DNA from: an uncultured Oscillospiraceae bacterium
Lineage (GTDB): Bacteria > Bacillota > Clostridia > Oscillospirales > Ruminococcaceae
Reading direction: 5' to 3'
Assembly: GCA_910577365.1 (NCBI GenBank)
Contig: CAJTMU010000023.1
Coordinates: forward strand, 1-33,247
DNA: 33,247 bases
Position 1 is the stretch's first letter, and each line of letters opens with the position of its first letter. Made by a program: the position numbers and the translations under genes. This document shows positions 6,743 through 14,811 of this stretch, one piece after another. The notes under the pieces are model-generated. The model did not search any database and was not told the origin of the DNA. It worked only from the letters and a program-made list of their open reading frames with translations.

Positions 6743-7405
6743 TTTACGAAGCCGATTTTTATCAATAATCTTCACCCCTTTGCGCGAAACTTCAACTATT
6801 CCCTCACTGGCAAAATATTTCAGCATTCGAGACACAACCTCGCGGGCAGAGCCTATATAACGGGCAATCTGCTCGTGAGTGAGTGTGATTGCATCGGAAC
6901 CGGTTCTTGAAGATTCGTCCAAAAGAAAAATTGCAAGCCGTTTGTCCATACTCATAAAGAGTATCTGCTGCATGACCCACATTACGTCTGAAAATCGGCT
7001 TACAGCGGTTTCAAGCGCAAATATTCTTATCTGAGGATTTCGGGAGGAAAGCTCCGCAAATACAGAACCGCTTACAACATAGCATTCGCTGTCCTCCTCC
7101 GCGTCGATAAACACATCAAAAGTAATCGTCCGAAGCACACATGAGGCGGACAGCATACACATATCACCGCTGTGCAGACGATACAGCGTAATATCCTTAC
7201 CGTCCTCTGACATCATATAAAGACGCAGGCTGCCCGAACGGACGAATATTACGCCGGAGCATTCCTCTCCGCTGTGGATATTGGCGCCATTGTGATAGTT
7301 CACAGCAAATGAATTTCGACAGATAAGCTCCCTGTCAGATTCCGAAATTTCATTCCAGAACGGAAAAATTTCCCTATATATTGGCTCAAATAAATTTTGT
7401 TCCAT
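6731..7405 (-). CDS. Crp/Fnr-family transcriptional regulator
   Basis: 224 residues. The N-terminal cyclic-nucleotide-type beta-roll is at about 25-115 (VIFVRSGSLRLYMMSEDG, LYRLHSGDMCMLSASC), followed by a dimer helix. The C-terminal winged helix (about 165-220) has the Crp recognition pattern LTHEQIARYIGSAREVVSRML. There is no N-terminal Cys cluster, so it is not a classical Fe-S FNR. The position-typical phrase GDMCMLSASC resembles Crp/Fnr regulators found next to thioredoxin genes in anaerobes. The ATG at 7405 has AAAGGAG eight bases upstream. It is convergent with trxA and divergent from trxB, and so is well placed to control both. Confidence 0.93.
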   Translation of the reverse strand: MEQNLFEPIYREIFPFWNEISESDRELICRNSFAVNYHNGANIHSGEECSGVIFVRSGSLRLYMMSEDGKDITLYRLHSGDMCMLSASCVLRTITFDVFIDAEEDSECYVVSGSVFAELSSRNPQIRIFALETAVSRFSDVMWVMQQILFMSMDKRLAIFLLDESSRTGSDAITLTHEQIARYIGSAREVVSRMLKYFASEGIVEVSRKGVKIIDKNRLRKLTL

Positions 7406-7430
7406 TGCATAAACTCCTTTCGGAAATATG

Positions 7431-7549
7431 TTTGTGTAAAAGTGACATTACGGTCCGCACAGTCACAGCTGTAAAGCATTCGGTTCGGGCTGGCGGAATT
7501 CATTATATAAGAATATGAAGACTATGTTTTCTTTGTCAGACATGGTCTG
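7431..7549. promoter_or_regulatory. Divergent control region between Crp/Fnr gene and trxB
   Basis: Two candidate operator sites are visible. One is TTTGTGTAAAAGTGACAT (7431-7448), which shares TTTGTG-N5-GT-AC with the site before the ferredoxin gene. The other is the dyad CAGAC-ATG-GTCTG (7537-7549), about 55 bp before trxB. Both genes probably start in this 198-bp gap. No convincing -35/-10 pair stands out. Confidence 0.35.
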
Positions 7550-7603
7550 TTTACGCATAACTTTTTCGGCAAATCGAATAACGCATAAAACAGGAGGCAT
7601 GAA

Positions 7604-8530
7604 ATGCAGCATATATATGATATGATTATAATCGGAGGAGGACCTGCCGGATACGCAGCGGCTTTATACGCTTCCCGTGCTAAGCTTGACGTAGTTGTTA
7701 TCGAGAGGATGTCAGCAGGCGGTCAGATGTGTCTGACCGGAGATGTTGATAATTATCCCGGATTTGATGAGGGAATCGACGGTTTTACACTTGGCATGAA
7801 AATGCAGCAGGGTGCAGAACGATTCGGCGCAAAAACCGAATATGCGGAGGTCACATCGGTTGATTTCTCTGAAAAACTGAAAAAAGCGGAAACAACAAAC
7901 GGCACGTTTTACGCAAAAACCGTGGTAATTGCATCCGGCGCAAATCCTCGCCGTTTGTCACTTCCCATGGAGCGGGAGCTGACAGGAAGGGGTGTTCATT
8001 ACTGCGCACATTGTGACGGCGGATTTTATAAAGATAAAACCGTTATCGTAGTTGGCGGAGGAAACTCCGCTGCGGCAGACGCGCTGTATCTTTCACGATT
8101 GGCGTCCAAAGTATACGTTGTTCATCGCCGTGAGAGCCTCAGAGCCGACAAGCTTTATCATGAGCCTTTACTAAAGGCTCCGAACATTGAGTTTGCATGG
8201 AACAGCACTGTATCGGAGCTAATTGTTGATGACAATAGGTTTGTCGGAGTAGGAATCAGAAATGTGAACACTCAAAACATCAAAAATATTGATTGCGACG
8301 GAATATTTGTAAGTATAGGAAGAGAACCCGCTACGGGGTTCTTAAGCGGCGCAGTTGCGATTGACCCTCATGGCTATGTTATTGCCGATGAAAGTACACA
8401 AACAAACGTAAAAGGGATTTTTGCCGTGGGAGATATACGCACAAAAGCTCTTCGCCAAATCGTTACCGCTGTGGCGGACGGCGCTGTGGCGGTGCATTTT
8501 GCGGAGGAGTATCTTGCGCAGACCGAATGA
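7604..8530 (+). CDS. trxB: Thioredoxin reductase (FAD, NADPH)
   Basis: 308 residues, the usual length. The FAD-binding GGGPAG is at 11-16, the redox-active C134-A-H-C137-DG at 134-139 (most relatives have CATC or CAVC), the NADPH-binding GGGNSA at 151-156, HRR at 174-176, and the second FAD motif FAVGDIR near 273. It moves electrons from NADPH to thioredoxin. The SD AGGAGG lies seven bases before the ATG. It is transcribed away from the Crp/Fnr gene and is the reductase partner for the thioredoxin at 6434. Confidence 0.96.
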   Translation: MQHIYDMIIIGGGPAGYAAALYASRAKLDVVVIERMSAGGQMCLTGDVDNYPGFDEGIDGFTLGMKMQQGAERFGAKTEYAEVTSVDFSEKLKKAETTNGTFYAKTVVIASGANPRRLSLPMERELTGRGVHYCAHCDGGFYKDKTVIVVGGGNSAAADALYLSRLASKVYVVHRRESLRADKLYHEPLLKAPNIEFAWNSTVSELIVDDNRFVGVGIRNVNTQNIKNIDCDGIFVSIGREPATGFLSGAVAIDPHGYVIADESTQTNVKGIFAVGDIRTKALRQIVTAVADGAVAVHFAEEYLAQTE

Positions 8531-8734
8531 AATCTCTTTAATTCCAAAACACATGATTTACGGTTTTATTTTTCAGAATTTAGTATATGAAAACAGGAAT
8601 GAAAGTGCTTTATAACCCATTTACAGCTCATCAATACCAAGAGTCCCTTTTATTACCGACAATCATTTACTATATTATACACCATTGTTATTTTAAATGC
8701 AAGCTAATATTAAATTTTCAGTTTTAACAGTTTG

Positions 8735-8934
8735 TTTCAGCTCCGATACAACGGTCCAATGGAAGGATTTTGGGGCATCCTAAATCCGAAATGTATTATC
8801 TTCGGAAATTCAATTCTGCTGACAAACTGATTTCGGCAATTGAAAATTATATAAATTTTTATAACATAAAGCGTTGCCAAAAACGGCTCAGATGTATGGC
8901 TCCAATGGAATTTCATACCGAATTTGCCGACTAA
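8735..8934 (+). pseudogene. Degraded 3' end of an IS3-family transposase
   Basis: The frame N-G-P-M-E-G-F-W-G-I-L (8750-8782) continues, after a one-base frameshift near 8784-8790, as EMYYLRKFNSADKL and ends with KRCQKRLRCMAPMEFHTEFAD and a stop. This is the C-terminal end of the DDE integrase of IS3-type OrfB, with the final catalytic Glu region (the E of PMEGFWG). The N-terminal nine-tenths is missing. The segment GTCCGCTTGTCAAGGGGCAT (9008-9027) downstream may be the inverted-repeat end of the element. It marks an old insertion between trxB and the GH127 locus. Confidence 0.8.
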
Positions 8935-8935
8935 A

Positions 8936-8969
8936 AAAATCATCAACGTCATATGTCGTTGGTGATTTT
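8936..8969 (+). terminator. Hairpin after the IS3 remnant
   Basis: AAAATCATCAACG (8936-8948) pairs with CGTTGGTGATTTT (8957-8969), one G-U pair, loop TCATATGT. It starts directly after the transposase stop and is probably the element's own terminator. Confidence 0.6.
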
Positions 8970-9270
8970 CCAAAAACTTTTCAAGATTTCTTTTGTTTTT
9001 TACTCTGTCCGCTTGTCAAGGGGCATATCATTCAGACAACAGCAGGTGTTTTGTTATAATCCTCTTTTCAATGCGGTTTTACGGTTGTTCAAATTTATAT
9101 GGTCATGATATCACAGTTTTGATAAATCCGAAGCATTATTATGATTCAGATTTATATAATATTTCAATTTTTATTTGATACGTTTTCCCCTTAATTCATG
9201 GATGGCTCTTTTTAGTTTATTTTTTACCCACAAAGCCATATTTGGAATAACCTTTCAGATAGTATTAACA

Positions 9271-9308
9271 ATAAAACGCCCATGGCATACAATCTATGGG
9301 CGTTTTAT
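9271..9308. terminator. 13-bp bidirectional terminator-like hairpin
   Basis: ATAAAACGCCCAT (9271-9283) pairs perfectly with ATGGGCGTTTTAT (9296-9308). The A-run and T-run at the base let it act on both strands. No intact gene lies on either side within 300 bp: 8970-9430 is otherwise without recognisable genes. Confidence 0.7.
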
Positions 9309-9437
9309 GTCATGCTTTTTATCAATGGAGATTGTTTTGGGGCAGCAATATACTATGGTCAGGGCAATAGAGATGTGGATTACGGAGTTAAAAGTTAAAT
9401 TATTAAGGGATGCTGCCTCTTCAATATAACATTACAC

Positions 9438-9551
9438 TTACTGCTTGTTTAATGCGTTTTGAAGAACGGAAAGTTCCTCGTCTGTGCAGCGGTTTTCTTG
9501 CACCGTTATAACATCGTGCATTACATTTTTCAATTCGTGCGGCGCTTTCAT
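9438..9551 (-). CDS. Possible small peptide, unknown (37 aa)
   Basis: Reads MKAPHELKNVMHDVITVQENR and onward to LQNALNKQ. The same frame stays open upstream without a start and is Cys-rich (STCINFCGICSTD). A well-spaced SD and ATG (AGAGGGATAATATTATG) sit one base out of frame with it. So this is either a short peptide gene or a gene broken by a one-base shift near its start. I do not recognise the product. Confidence 0.25.
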   Translation of the reverse strand: MKAPHELKNVMHDVITVQENRCTDEELSVLQNALNKQ

Positions 9552-9632
9552 AGCATCTGTACTGCAAATACCACAAAAGTTGATACAAGTGCTTTTGATT
9601 TTGTCATAATATTATCCCTCTGATGTAAAGCA

Positions 9633-9663
9633 AATGGCAGCGCCAGATTATAGCGCTGCCATT
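9633..9663 (-). terminator. Terminator of the GH127 gene
   Basis: GCGCTGCCATT and AATGGCAGCGC form a perfect 11-bp stem (9633-9643 with 9653-9663), 45 bp beyond the GH127 stop. On the minus strand the stem is followed by TGCTTTAC, a short T-tract. Confidence 0.6.
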
Positions 9664-9708
9664 ATCATAGTATATTTCCAAGTAAAGCCAAGGTTATAAA
9701 TAAATCGG

Positions 9709-11610
9709 TTATCGGGTCGGTAACCATACCCTCATCTGATTTTCGCCGCGGTTTCCCCATGTATAGTAGGGTATGGCAGTAAGCGTTTCCGGAACGGCTT
9801 CGGGCTTTTTTGAGGTATAAAGCGATGCTGACGGAGTCATTCTGAAGCCGCTGATTTTCAATGATTGCACTCCAAGCTCATCAATGTGCTCTCCGATCTC
9901 TATTTTACTGTTATCATCAAGCATGAGCGACAGAACATCTCCATTATTGTCCGCTCCTTCAAAGCAGTAGACCAGCGCTCCGCGCATTACTGCGGCGCAG
10001 CCCGTATTCTCGGATACCTTTGAGGAACAATATACAAGGCGCGGAGTGTCGTCCAGAGTAATCTCCAGAACGCTGCCGCCTTTCACGTCAAAAAATGCGT
10101 AGCCGTTTTCAACGCGGTATTGAGCCGCCTCTCCGTCCATTGTTGCCGAAAAGCTCTCATTCCATGAGGGAACGCGTACCGCAAGCTTTCCGCTGCCCGA
10201 AAGTACTTCGTACTTTATAGTAAATCCGTAAGGGAATTCCGTGGTGCAGCGCAGCTTCAGCCCGTTGCCGAAGTTCACCTCACCAGCCGCGAAAAGGTGA
10301 CAGCAGCATGTGTCCCCCGCCGTTCCGTATGCGTATGTTCCCAGAGATGAGACAGTTCTTGCCACGTTAGGCGGGCAGCAGGCACAGGCAAACCATTCGG
10401 GGCGCTGTGGCTTGGCGTGCAAATGCGTCGCAGCCGTGCCCGAAATTCCTGGAATAACCTCCAAAGGATTTACATAGAAAAATCTCTTTCCGTCAAGCGA
10501 CATTCCCGCAAGCACAGTGTTGTAGAACGCACGCTCCATAACGTCCGCATATTCGCCGTTAAGGTCGTTTTCCAGCATTGCACGTGCAAAGAACATCAGT
10601 CCACAGCTCGCGCAGGTTTCCGCATAAGCGGTGTCATTGGGCAGGTCATAATCCGCCGTAAACGCCTCGCCGATACAGGTAGAGCCAATACCTCCAGTAA
10701 CGTACATTCTTCGCTCGGTGATGCTCTTCCAAAGTCCGCGGCATGCCTCAAAAAGCTCTTTGTCACCTGTAACGGCAGCAGCACCCGCCATACCCGTATA
10801 TAGATACACCGCCCTTACAGCATGACCTACCGCGTCGCGCTGTTCTCTTACGGGAGCGTAGCTCTGCTGATAATATCCGTCGTCTCCGTTGCTTCCCCAT
10901 ACCGTCCAGTCGCGGCGCTCCGCCTCCCGTTTGAAAAAGTTCCCGTCCGAGCCGCGCGAATCGATAAAGTGCTGGGCAAGCTCCAGATACTTCTTTTCGC
11001 CCGTTGACCCGTACATTTTCAATAATGCAAGCTCTACCTCGGGGTGTCCCGGATAGCCTTCGTTTTTCTCGGTGATAAATCTGTTGTAGATATGCTCCGC
11101 GCATTGCTCCATCACCTTAAGCAGAGTATCTTTGCCGGTGGCTTCATAATAAGCCGCGGCGGCTTCCATAAAATGCCCCGCACAGTACAGCTCATGACCC
11201 TCCAGAAGATCGGTCCAGCGCTTATCTTTGTCCTTTATCGTAAAATATGTGTTGAGATATCCGTCCCTGTCCTGCGCACTTGCGATAAGCTCTATAAGTT
11301 CGTTCGCGCGTTTTTCAAGTTCCTCGTCGGGGAACAGCGCCAGCGAATAGGCGGCAGCTTCAAGCCACTTTGCCGCGTCGCTGTCCTGAAAAACCATTCC
11401 ATAAAAGCCGTCGCCCGCGTCCTCGCCGCGCAGAACTTTTGCGCAGTTTTCAAAATTTTTTACAACATGGCTTTTTTCGGCACCCTCCGCTTTGTCGCAC
11501 AGCACAGCATACTGATACGGTATGACTTCCTGCCTGATGAGATGCTGAAGGTCAGAAATGAAGCCGTCGGAAGGGGTAAAATCCTTAATTCTTATCGGTG
11601 TGCAGTTCAT
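9709..11610 (-). CDS. GH127 family beta-L-arabinofuranosidase-like glycoside hydrolase
   Basis: 633 residues, no signal peptide, so cytoplasmic. It has the DUF1680/GH127 (alpha/alpha)6 barrel followed by beta-sandwich domains. The metal and catalytic set of HypBA1 is all present at the right spacing: E315 (GEAF), E331 and C333 (AETCAS), and C411-C412 in ACCPPN. In HypBA1 the matching Cys417 is the nucleophile, Zn is held by Glu338/Cys340/Cys417/Cys418, and Glu322 acts as acid/base. The 16-residue gap between the two Glu is the same here. It would release L-arabinofuranose from short plant-derived oligosaccharides taken up by the cell; the exact substrate cannot be read. The SD AAAGGAGA is well placed. 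It is divergent from an AraC regulator, and no sugar transporter is adjacent. Confidence 0.92.
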   Translation of the reverse strand: MNCTPIRIKDFTPSDGFISDLQHLIRQEVIPYQYAVLCDKAEGAEKSHVVKNFENCAKVLRGEDAGDGFYGMVFQDSDAAKWLEAAAYSLALFPDEELEKRANELIELIASAQDRDGYLNTYFTIKDKDKRWTDLLEGHELYCAGHFMEAAAAYYEATGKDTLLKVMEQCAEHIYNRFITEKNEGYPGHPEVELALLKMYGSTGEKKYLELAQHFIDSRGSDGNFFKREAERRDWTVWGSNGDDGYYQQSYAPVREQRDAVGHAVRAVYLYTGMAGAAAVTGDKELFEACRGLWKSITERRMYVTGGIGSTCIGEAFTADYDLPNDTAYAETCASCGLMFFARAMLENDLNGEYADVMERAFYNTVLAGMSLDGKRFFYVNPLEVIPGISGTAATHLHAKPQRPEWFACACCPPNVARTVSSLGTYAYGTAGDTCCCHLFAAGEVNFGNGLKLRCTTEFPYGFTIKYEVLSGSGKLAVRVPSWNESFSATMDGEAAQYRVENGYAFFDVKGGSVLEITLDDTPRLVYCSSKVSENTGCAAVMRGALVYCFEGADNNGDVLSLMLDDNSKIEIGEHIDELGVQSLKISGFRMTPSASLYTSKKPEAVPETLTAIPYYTWGNRGENQMRVWLPTR

Positions 11611-11631
11611 TACAAAATCTCCTTTTATGTA

Positions 11632-11660
11632 TTGACATATAGCTTTGTATGTATTATAAT
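11632..11660 (+). promoter_or_regulatory. Consensus sigma-A promoter for the AraC regulator
   Basis: TTGACA (11632-11637), 17-bp spacer, TATAAT (11655-11660): a perfect consensus. The start codon is about 65 bp downstream. The GH127 start is only 21 bp away on the other strand, so binding here could affect both genes. Confidence 0.75.
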
Positions 11661-11731
11661 CTTATATAAGACAAAAATAAAGGGATTATTTCCGCTTTTT
11701 TATGGATAATTATCCTGCTCGGGAGGGAATT

Positions 11732-12586
11732 ATGAATGAGATATATCTGAGCAGCGCTGTACTTCCTGTTATATGCAGCTGCGGGGCGCTGACGGCAAAC
11801 GAGCCGTTTTATCACGCGGACAGAACGCTAAGCTTCAATGTGCTTGTTTATGTGACGGAGGGCTGCATTTACGTAACTGAAGAAGAAACAGATTATGAGC
11901 TTAAGGCAGGCGATCTGTTTTTTCTTAAAAGCGGATTAAGGCATTACGGAAAATACCCTTGTCCCCGCGGCACAAGCTGGTATTATGTTCATTTTGCGCT
12001 TTCTGGGCAGGAGAAGCTGCCACATTTTGAATTTAACCGCCCATCTCAGTATGAGCCTCTGGAGTACTCCGCTCCGCTGCCCAAGCTTTCAAAAATTTCG
12101 GAGCGCTCCGAAACGGCAAGGGGTTTGAGGGAGCTTACCGCGCGTTTTTCCGACGGAGACAAGATGAGCGGCTGGCTGCTCAATTCCGAGTTTTACGCGC
12201 TGCTGTCGCCGCTTTGCTTTTCCGGAGCGCTCAGCTGCCCGCCCACGACCGCCGACAGGGTTGAGGAATATCTCCGTGCACATTGCCGCGAGGGCTTTTC
12301 CGCTTCATTGCTGGAGCGGGAGCTGCATCTTAGCTATAAGCGGCTCGCCGCGGTTTTCAAAGCAGAAAAGGGGGTAACCATGCAGCGCTATCATAACTGC
12401 TGCCGCATGGAGGAGGCGGCGCGGCTTCTGCGCAATACACTTATGAGCGTTGGGGAGATAGCGGGCGAGCTGGGTTTTGAGGATATGCTTTATTTCAGCC
12501 GCCGCTTCAGAGCCTATTATTCCCAAAGCCCGACAAGCTACCGTAAATCAAGCCTTAATCCGCCGATTCCAAAGGGGATCAGATAA
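11732..12586 (+). CDS. AraC-family regulator with cupin sensor domain
   Basis: 284 residues from the ATG at 11732, which has GGGAGG five bases upstream; an ATG ten codons earlier has no SD. The N-terminal half is an AraC-type cupin (VTEGCIYVTEEETDYELKAG, DLFFLKSGLRHYG) that would bind a sugar. The C-terminal half has two helix-turn-helix units: EGFSASLLERELHLSYKRLA and MSVGEIAGELGFEDMLYFSR, ending in the family signature FRAYYSQSPTSYRK. Divergence from the GH127 gene makes that glycosidase the likely target, with an arabinoside as inducer by inference. Confidence 0.92.
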   Translation: MNEIYLSSAVLPVICSCGALTANEPFYHADRTLSFNVLVYVTEGCIYVTEEETDYELKAGDLFFLKSGLRHYGKYPCPRGTSWYYVHFALSGQEKLPHFEFNRPSQYEPLEYSAPLPKLSKISERSETARGLRELTARFSDGDKMSGWLLNSEFYALLSPLCFSGALSCPPTTADRVEEYLRAHCREGFSASLLERELHLSYKRLAAVFKAEKGVTMQRYHNCCRMEEAARLLRNTLMSVGEIAGELGFEDMLYFSRRFRAYYSQSPTSYRKSSLNPPIPKGIR

Positions 12587-12620
12587 TACCCTGATGCCCA
12601 GCCGCGCAACAAAATGCGAT

Positions 12621-12647
12621 ACCCCCGTCGTTCAGCCTGACGGGGGT
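12621..12647. terminator. Terminator between convergent AraC and transglutaminase-like genes
   Basis: ACCCCCGTC (12621-12629) pairs with GACGGGGGT (12639-12647), loop of nine. T-tracts are poor on both sides (AACTTGTTATT on plus, ATCGCATTTTG on minus). Position between two converging stops supports the call. Confidence 0.65.
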
Positions 12648-12668
12648 AACTTGTTATTGCTTAAGCTT

Positions 12669-14270
12669 TTACAGCTCAATAATTATTTCCACGCCCCAGT
12701 TATAGGCGTTTATATATACAAGTGAAAAGTCGTCGACACGTTTGTTGAGGTCGTCAATAATGTTCTTGTCAATCATATCGTATACCGAGTTGACAATTTC
12801 CGGTTCACAATATACAAAGGTTTTATATTCTCCCTTGCCATAGTTTTCCGCTGCGTTTTTCAGCAAAAAGTCATATGCTGTCCGAACATCGGAGAATATG
12901 GTTTCTCCCTGCATACGGTGATAATTGTATTTTGTTGATACGGCAGCTGCCTTGTCCAGCGGAAGCTCTTTGTCAACAGTATATCCAAACGCTTTTGCCT
13001 GTGAATCTGTAAAGCAGAAAAAGTCATGAATATAAAAGTCGTCGCCGTCGTCTGCAGTAACGTCAACATTATACCAATCTCCGTTTATCTTTATGCGGTT
13101 CCAGGCATGGTCGATATCGCCGCAGCGTCCCGTTACAACTATGCAGGGTATATCAGCAGCCTGACAAAGCAGCATATACGCCATTGCTGTTCCGTGGCAT
13201 TGGCTGTGACCGTCTGTGAACGGTCCTATTATGCCGCACTGGGGAAATTCGTCGGTAGCGTCGTAAACTATCCGTTCCGCAAGTGCATCGTGCATATAAA
13301 GTGCCGTTTCATAATCAGAATCCTTCATATCCGCGGGCAGCCCGGAAACGATATCCGAAATGGACGCATTAATACGGTTAAGCATTTTCTCCTCTTCGGC
13401 GGCGCTTGAAAAATAATATTTCGGGCAGAAGTCCTCTACCTTGTCGTTCTCATAGTATGTCCATTGTGATGCGGTGGTATCAACGCGGAAGAAGTGAGCG
13501 TTGTCATAGCCGAAAAGCCACCAGATATTGCAAAGCTCCTCCGGAGTGAGATCGTATTTTGACAAATCCACGCTTTCCTTATGGGCGCTCAAACATTCAT
13601 AAATATCCTCATAAACGTTTTTCAGCCGTGAGGATACCGCATTATAGTAATATTTTTGCGTGTAGTCCTCGGCGTAAACCGCGCGCGGAGTTATTTCATA
13701 CTTGAATGTATAGTATTTTCCCAAGAATCCGCTTTTTACAGCGAGGACACGCAGTGTGCAGCTATCGGAAACGACTATTCCATCAGATGCGTATCGTGCG
13801 GAGCTTTGAGTAGGCTTGCTTCCGTCAAGGGTGTAGTATATTTTTACGCCTGAAAGCTTTGTGGAGAGCTTTACTGTCTGCGGCGCGTCATAGCTTCCGC
13901 TCTTGACGTTTGCCGTGAGCTTTGGCGTAAGCTTGTAGTTGTAGGTAACAACCTTGCTCTTTTCGCTGCCCGAAGTGGAGTACAGCTTTAGCACGGTGTT
14001 TTTGGTAAGTTTTATCGGCGCGGAATAAAGCTTATATTTACCGCCGTTTACGCTGTAATAAATTTTCGCGTTCTTGTCATGGCAGGAGAGCGTGATCTTT
14101 TTACCTGCCGAAACGTTATATGTACCGGACTTGGCAGAGGATTTTGGCGCGCTTACTGAAGCGGCATGAGCCGTCACTGAGATGCTCGGCGCGTTTTCTT
14201 TAGCGGGCGAAACAAACAGCCCTACTGTCAGAACGGCGGACAGCAGCACCGCTGCAATTTTCTTTTTCAT
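12669..14270 (-). CDS. Secreted transglutaminase-like protein with chitobiase-type repeats
   Basis: 533 residues from the ATG at 14270 (SD GAAAGGTG); the GTG three codons earlier lies within the SD. Residues 1-38 are a signal peptide (KKKIAAVLLSAVLTVGLFV ... HAAS). Residues about 45-195 hold two beta-sandwich repeats of the CHB_HEX_C type (YYSVNGGKYKLYSAPIKL and YYTLDGSKPTQSSARYAS). Residues about 320-405 are a transglutaminase-like domain with a full Cys-His-Asp triad: C358 (SQCHGTA), H388 (DHAWN) and D403 (NVDVTADD). Such proteins act outside the cell as proteases or cross-linkers, or bind the wall. Substrate unknown. A copy of the dispersed repeat lies about 160-260 bp upstream. Confidence 0.88.
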   Translation of the reverse strand: MKKKIAAVLLSAVLTVGLFVSPAKENAPSISVTAHAASVSAPKSSAKSGTYNVSAGKKITLSCHDKNAKIYYSVNGGKYKLYSAPIKLTKNTVLKLYSTSGSEKSKVVTYNYKLTPKLTANVKSGSYDAPQTVKLSTKLSGVKIYYTLDGSKPTQSSARYASDGIVVSDSCTLRVLAVKSGFLGKYYTFKYEITPRAVYAEDYTQKYYYNAVSSRLKNVYEDIYECLSAHKESVDLSKYDLTPEELCNIWWLFGYDNAHFFRVDTTASQWTYYENDKVEDFCPKYYFSSAAEEEKMLNRINASISDIVSGLPADMKDSDYETALYMHDALAERIVYDATDEFPQCGIIGPFTDGHSQCHGTAMAYMLLCQAADIPCIVVTGRCGDIDHAWNRIKINGDWYNVDVTADDGDDFYIHDFFCFTDSQAKAFGYTVDKELPLDKAAAVSTKYNYHRMQGETIFSDVRTAYDFLLKNAAENYGKGEYKTFVYCEPEIVNSVYDMIDKNIIDDLNKRVDDFSLVYINAYNWGVEIIIEL

Positions 14271-14427
14271 AATATACACCTTTCAATATTTTTAGTTTTC
14301 GCTGATTAAAACCAAGCGTAACACAATCAGCTCCGTAAGTTCCCTCGTTTTAGCAGAGCGATTGGGTTTTAGAGTGCGCATTAACCAAAATTCTTGGATT
14401 ATAAAGAGGATTTTCCGAAGAACGGAG

Positions 14428-14531
14428 CGAAAATTATCATATGTACCGTATGTACTTCGGCAGTTTTCGACAAAGTTATGCGGAATGCCTCTGAAAGAAG
14501 GGAATTAAGAGTTAATGCGGACATGTTCAAA
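14428..14531. repeat. Diverged ~105-bp dispersed repeat, copy 2
   Basis: Partner of 2111-2215: GTATGTACTTC, GTTAT, CTCTGAAAGAAGGG and GTTAATGCGGACAT follow in the same order and spacing. It lies upstream of the secreted transglutaminase-like gene, in the same orientation relative to the downstream gene as copy 1 is to the tail-fibre-like gene. The remaining bases of 14271-14600 hold no gene that I can see. Confidence 0.5.
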
Positions 14532-14600
14532 TCAGCGTTAGCTTAACATAATTATATCAGATATCTCCAATAAAAGCAAGTCTTTTTTTCCTTTGAAACG

Positions 14601-14633
14601 AAAAAAGCGAGCTGCGAAAAAAACGCAGCTCGC
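14601..14633 (-). terminator. Strong intrinsic terminator (minus strand)
   Basis: GCGAGCTGCG (14607-14616) pairs with CGCAGCTCGC (14624-14633) around an A7/T7 loop. On the minus strand it is followed by TTTTTT. It ends transcripts coming from the 15.7-14.8 kb genes, 180 bp after their last stop. Confidence 0.8.
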
Positions 14634-14646
14634 CCGGGTATATTCA

Positions 14647-14746
14647 AACAGCCGCTTTGCGCCGTCGGCTGTTCGAGGGCTGCCCTGACGGCTGACCACC
14701 TTCGGCGCGGCTGTGGATTTTACCCTGCTGCATTTTATGCCGAAGG
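14647..14746. other. GC-rich multi-hairpin region without a gene
   Basis: Two clean stems: AACAGCCG/CGGCTGTT (14647-14654 with 14666-14673) and CCTTCGGC/GCCGAAGG (14699-14706 with 14739-14746). They lie between two terminator hairpins and are GC-rich, unlike the AT-rich spacers elsewhere. No open frame with an SD covers them. It could be the 3' untranslated part of the minus-strand mRNA or a small RNA. Confidence 0.4.
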
Positions 14747-14786
14747 CTATGTTTTGTTGAATGTGACAGGCCGCGATGGAATGCGA

Positions 14787-14809
14787 AAGAGGCGGTATCC
14801 CCGCCTCTT
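14787..14809 (-). terminator. Hairpin directly after the 4-TM protein gene
   Basis: AAGAGGCGG (14787-14795) pairs with CCGCCTCTT (14801-14809), loop TATCC. It abuts the stop codon at 14812. Few Ts follow on the minus strand, so the hairpin at 14607-14633 may do the final termination. Confidence 0.55.
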
Positions 14810-14811
14810 AA

